This document shows positions 32,653-35,097 of a DNA stretch of 35,097 nucleotides, in pieces. Numbering within the stretch: position 1 is the first letter of the stretch; every line of letters begins with the position of its first letter. The notes below the pieces were generated by a model that saw only the letters and a program-made list of their open reading frames with translations, was not told the DNA's origin and did no database searches. A program made the translations under genes and the position numbers. The stretch is taken from contig NZ_JAFKRG010000036.1 in the NCBI RefSeq assembly GCF_019038415.1, positions 1-35,097 on the forward strand. Reading direction: 5' to 3'. The stretch comes from Synechococcus sp. CCY 9618 (GTDB lineage Bacteria; Cyanobacteriota; Cyanobacteriia; PCC-6307; Cyanobiaceae).

Positions 32653-33452
32653 GCCGCGAGCTGCGGCGGCTGCTGGTCGCCCCGGAACGTCTCGCCGCCA
32701 TGCCCGCAGGAGACGGCAGCGGTGGCCTGCTCGACCTCGAACCCGAGGAAGCCCACTACCTGGAACGGGTGCTGCGCTACCGCCCGGGCGAGCGGCTGGC
32801 GGTGGTCGACGGCTGCGGCCGGCTCTGGACGGCGGTGCTGGAGCCCCAAGGCAGGCTGCGGCTGGAGCAGCCGCCGCAGACTCCCCGGATCCGGCAGGAG
32901 GCCCCCTGGCCCCCTCTGCTGCTGGCCATGGCGGTGCCGAAACGGGAGGCGGACCTGGTCTGGCGCATGGCCACAGAACTGGGCGCCGACCGGCTCCAGC
33001 CCCTGCTCGCCAGCCGTGGGGCCCCCGGGGAGCGTTGTCCCCTGCCCCGCTGGGAGGGGATCGTGCGGGAGGCCACCGAACAGTGCGAACGGCTGTGGCG
33101 CCCCAGCCTGATGGCGCCCCAGCCCGCCGAAGCCTGGCTGGGGCGCCCTTTTCAGGGCATCGCCCTGCTGGCCACCACTCGCCGGGAGGGGCTGCCGCTC
33201 TGCGGCGGTGTGCTGGGGGAACTGGTCGACAGGGAGAGGGAGGCGGCCCTCAGGGGCGGCCTGCATCTGGCCATCGGTCCGGAAGGAGGCTGGAGCCCGC
33301 AGGAAGAGCAGGCGGCCGAGGCGGCCGGCTGGCGGCCGGTGAGCCTTGGAGAGTCGATCCTGCGCACCGCCACCGCCGCAGTGAGCGGGCTGGCGCTGCT
33401 GGCCCACTGGCGGGCACTCAGTTGCGCATCATGCCGGCAGCCATCTCCTTGA
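32649..33452 (+). CDS. rsmE: 16S rRNA m3U1498 methyltransferase RsmE
   Basis: A 267-residue SPOUT methyltransferase that makes m3U1498 in 16S rRNA. An N-terminal PUA-like domain (EPEEAHYLERVLRYRPGERL, about 32-51) is followed by the SPOUT domain. LAIGPEGGWSPQEEQAA and VSLGESILRTATAAVSGLALL form the trefoil-knot SAM site. The order and spacing are typical. Translation is coupled to DUF3531 upstream. The last 35 bp overlap the convergent small gene. Confidence 0.95.
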   Translation: MSRELRRLLVAPERLAAMPAGDGSGGLLDLEPEEAHYLERVLRYRPGERLAVVDGCGRLWTAVLEPQGRLRLEQPPQTPRIRQEAPWPPLLLAMAVPKREADLVWRMATELGADRLQPLLASRGAPGERCPLPRWEGIVREATEQCERLWRPSLMAPQPAEAWLGRPFQGIALLATTRREGLPLCGGVLGELVDREREAALRGGLHLAIGPEGGWSPQEEQAAEAAGWRPVSLGESILRTATAAVSGLALLAHWRALSCASCRQPSP

Positions 33453-33777
33453 AGACACCGAGGTTGGCCCCACCGGTGCGGCGACGCATCGGCGTCGCAC
33501 CGCCAGGGGTGAGACATTCGGGAGCGAAGGTGGCCATGGTGGGTGCGGGCCGCAGGGCCTCGGCAGCGGCCAGCTCGGCGGCGATCGCCTCGGCGGTGGT
33601 GAGAGCGGTGGCGCCTTCCGGGACGTCTGCGCCCGTCGGGACAGGCTCCGGGGAGGCCGGAGGGGCGGCTTTGGCCTGGGGCTTCGGCTCAGCCTGCGGC
33701 GATGCCACCGTCGCCTGGGGCTGCTCACCATCGCCGCCGCCCAGATCGAGGAAGAATTTGGGTCGTTTGAAGACCAT
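33418..33777 (-). CDS. Conserved hypothetical protein, Pro/Ala-rich centre
   Basis: A 119-residue protein with a short conserved start (MVFKRPKFFLDLGGG), a low-complexity Pro/Ala/Glu centre (about 20-85) and a conserved basic end (PMRRRTGGANLGVFKEMAAGM). No membrane segment or signal. The ends look constrained and the middle does not, as in other cyanobacterial hypotheticals of this shape. It overlaps the end of rsmE by 35 bp on the other strand and is divergent from the DUF92 gene. Function unknown. Confidence 0.7.
   Translation of the reverse strand: MVFKRPKFFLDLGGGDGEQPQATVASPQAEPKPQAKAAPPASPEPVPTGADVPEGATALTTAEAIAAELAAAEALRPAPTMATFAPECLTPGGATPMRRRTGGANLGVFKEMAAGMMRN
33581..33588. repeat. 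HIP1 octamer GCGATCGC
   Basis: Second copy of the cyanobacterial palindromic octamer, inside the conserved hypothetical gene. Confidence 0.8.
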
Positions 33778-33867
33778 CGGAGCACACCACCGGATGCAGG
33801 GATTATCCGCCGAGGCCGGCGCCAGCAGCGGGTCCGCTTAGATCTGTGCAACACATCGGTCGCCTCC

Positions 33868-34629
33868 ATGGTGTCGCTGCCCCCCCAGGATCCGCTGCAC
33901 TGGCTGGCGGCGCTGGCGATCAATGCCCTTCTGATCGCGCTGGCCCAGCGGCTGCCGCTGCTCACCCGGGCCGGCTGGGTGCACGCGGGGGTGCTGGGCA
34001 CCCTGTTGTGGGGAAGCCTGGGCTGGCGCGGCTGGCTGGCGGTGGTGGCCTACCTGGGGCTGGGCAGCCTGGTGACGAAGCTGGGCTTCCGGCGCAAGCG
34101 GGAGCTGGGTCTGGAGGAGGGTCGCGGGGGGCGCCGCGGACCCGAGAACGTCTGGGGCTCCGCCCTAGTGGGCACGGTCCTCGCCCTGCTGGCCACCCAG
34201 GTCCCAGCCGGGGCAGTGCAGCTGCTGCTGGCCGGCTTCGCCGCCAGCTTTGCCGCCAAGCTCGGCGACACCTTCGGAAGCGAGATCGGCAAGCGCTGGG
34301 GTCGTCACACGGTGCTGATCACCAGCCTGCGGCCGGTGGCTCCCGGCACCGAGGGGGCCATCAGCCTGGAGGGCACAGCGGCCAGCCTGCTGGGCAGCCT
34401 GCTGATGGCTCTGGTGATGCTGGCCCTGGGGCTGATCCGCAGCTGGCCCCTGGCGGCCCTGGTGGGGGGCGTGGGGCTGGTGGCCACCCTGGCGGAGAGC
34501 GTGGTGGGCGCCACCCTCCAGCGCCGCTGGCGCTGGCTCACCAATGAACTGGTCAATGGGCTCCAGACGCTGGTGGCCGCCCTGCTGACCATGGCAGTGC
34601 TGGCAGGGCGTGGCCCACTGGCGGGCTGA
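33868..34629 (+). CDS. DUF92/TIGR00297 membrane protein, VTE6-like
   Basis: A 253-residue membrane protein with about six hydrophobic helices. AGWVHAGVLGTLLWGSLGWRG near the start, FAAKLGDTFGSEIGKRWG in the centre (about 128-145), and SLRPVAPGTEGAISLEGT after it are DUF92 family blocks. The plant member VTE6 is a phytyl-phosphate kinase in tocopherol and phylloquinone synthesis, and cyanobacterial homologues are thought to do the same. The acidic-glycine block may bind nucleotide or metal. The ATG at 33868 is clear. It is convergent with the sigma factor gene (6 bp between stops). Confidence 0.85.
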   Translation: MVSLPPQDPLHWLAALAINALLIALAQRLPLLTRAGWVHAGVLGTLLWGSLGWRGWLAVVAYLGLGSLVTKLGFRRKRELGLEEGRGGRRGPENVWGSALVGTVLALLATQVPAGAVQLLLAGFAASFAAKLGDTFGSEIGKRWGRHTVLITSLRPVAPGTEGAISLEGTAASLLGSLLMALVMLALGLIRSWPLAALVGGVGLVATLAESVVGATLQRRWRWLTNELVNGLQTLVAALLTMAVLAGRGPLAG

Positions 34630-34635
34630 CCCCCC

Positions 34636-35097
34636 TCAGCCGGCCGCAGCGCCGCTGTCCCGGTTCTCCTGCCAGAGAAGGGCGGCGCGACGCAGGCGAT
34701 CGAGGGCCGCATCGTGGCGACGCTGGGCCTGACGGGCCGGCAGACCCAGTTTCCGGCCCAGTTCCACCCAGGTGCATCCCACCTGGATCCGGCCCACCAG
34801 CAGCTCCCGCTGCTGGGGATCAAGGGCTTCGAACTGCTGGCGCAGCCACTGGCGTTCGGCGGCCTGGGCATCCACCTCCTCCCCCTCCTCCGGACCCGGG
34901 CCGCCGGGGGCGGCCAGCAGATCCAGCAGGGAACCGGCCCCTTCCGCCTCACTGCCGCTGCCCCCCAGGGGGGCGTCCAGGCTGCGGACGCTGCGGCTGC
35001 CGTTCAGGGCCTGGGCCTCCGCGAGCCGCTGCGGATCACAGCCCAGGCAGGACGCCAGAGCAGCCGCCGCCAGGGGCTGGAGCCCCTGGCGGCGGCG
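34636..35097 (-). CDS. Sigma-70 family factor, 3' part (regions 3-4)
   Basis: The frame runs off the right edge; 153 codons are present. The N-terminal part seen has a region-3-like helix (LAAAALASCLGCDPQRLAEAQ) and SRSVRSLDAPLGG, the typical SLDxP linker. The C-terminus has a region-4 helix-turn-helix: LDPQQRELLVGRI...TWVELGRKLGLPARQAQRRHDAALDRLR (about 60 residues from the stop), which binds the -35 box. It resembles group 3 sigma factors of cyanobacteria rather than the primary sigma. Regions 1-2 are outside the window, so the class is not certain. Confidence 0.8.
   Translation of the reverse strand, partial: RRRQGLQPLAAAALASCLGCDPQRLAEAQALNGSRSVRSLDAPLGGSGSEAEGAGSLLDLLAAPGGPGPEEGEEVDAQAAERQWLRQQFEALDPQQRELLVGRIQVGCTWVELGRKLGLPARQAQRRHDAALDRLRRAALLWQENRDSGAAAG

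Noticed and set aside
1-35097. CRISPR arrays, insertion sequences, rRNA genes
   Set aside because: No regularly spaced repeats, transposase motifs or rRNA-like sequence were seen by reading through the window.

Overview
The window looks like the chromosome of a picocyanobacterium of the Synechococcus/Cyanobium group. By eye it is very GC-rich, about two thirds or more, and densely packed. It carries several families that are cyanobacterial or shared by cyanobacteria and plastids: a Psb32/TPM-domain protein, a CPP1-like J-domain membrane protein, DUF3531, a DUF92/VTE6-like membrane protein, a DUF1651-like small protein, an adenosylcobalamin-dependent class II ribonucleotide reductase, and a TIGR04168-type phosphoesterase. 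Two copies of the HIP1 octamer GCGATCGC also fit. The species cannot be fixed from sequence alone.

Layout. 1-5.7 kb: the end of an unidentified gene, a small Cys-motif protein behind a perfect 12-bp inverted repeat, a MidA-like methyltransferase divergent from a Psb32-like protein, a secreted GH104-type lysozyme, and a glycosyltransferase/metallophosphoesterase pair. 5.7-15.7 kb: nadA, then the three enzymes of the ligase-associated DNA repair set (MBL-fold exonuclease, ATP-dependent ligase, Lhr-type helicase). Between ligase and helicase lies an opposite-strand membrane/polyamine cassette: an unknown two-TM protein, a small one-TM protein, a membrane-fused spermidine-synthase-like enzyme and a DUF4178 protein, with a divergent DUF350 protein. 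15.8-20.2 kb: a CHASE-PAS-GGDEF diguanylate cyclase, tRNA-Ser(UGA), and a Ca2+/H+ antiporter translationally coupled to a membrane pentapeptide-repeat protein.

20.5-23.6 kb is the most striking segment. It is a complete siaABCD-type module: PP2C phosphatase, SiaB-type kinase, SiaC phospho-switch protein and GGDEF diguanylate cyclase, in the same order as in Pseudomonas. It stands in visibly AT-richer DNA (a 60-base sample in siaC is about 43% GC), and its SiaA lacks the large periplasmic sensor. Together with the CHASE-PAS-GGDEF gene, two separate c-di-GMP synthesis inputs lie within 8 kb, and no EAL or HD-GYP gene is seen here.

23.7-35.1 kb returns to ordinary high-GC core genes: nrdJ, a SAM methyltransferase, a secreted HEXXH protein, release factor 3, a DUF1651-like protein, a CPP1-like protein, Hsp33, a CbiO/EcfA-like ABC ATPase, DUF3531, RsmE, a conserved proline/alanine-rich protein, the DUF92 protein, and the 3' part of a sigma-70 family factor running off the edge. 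No CRISPR array, insertion sequence, rRNA or prophage is visible. Most start codons were chosen by family N-terminus and gene overlap, because Shine-Dalgarno sequences are weak or absent at many genes.
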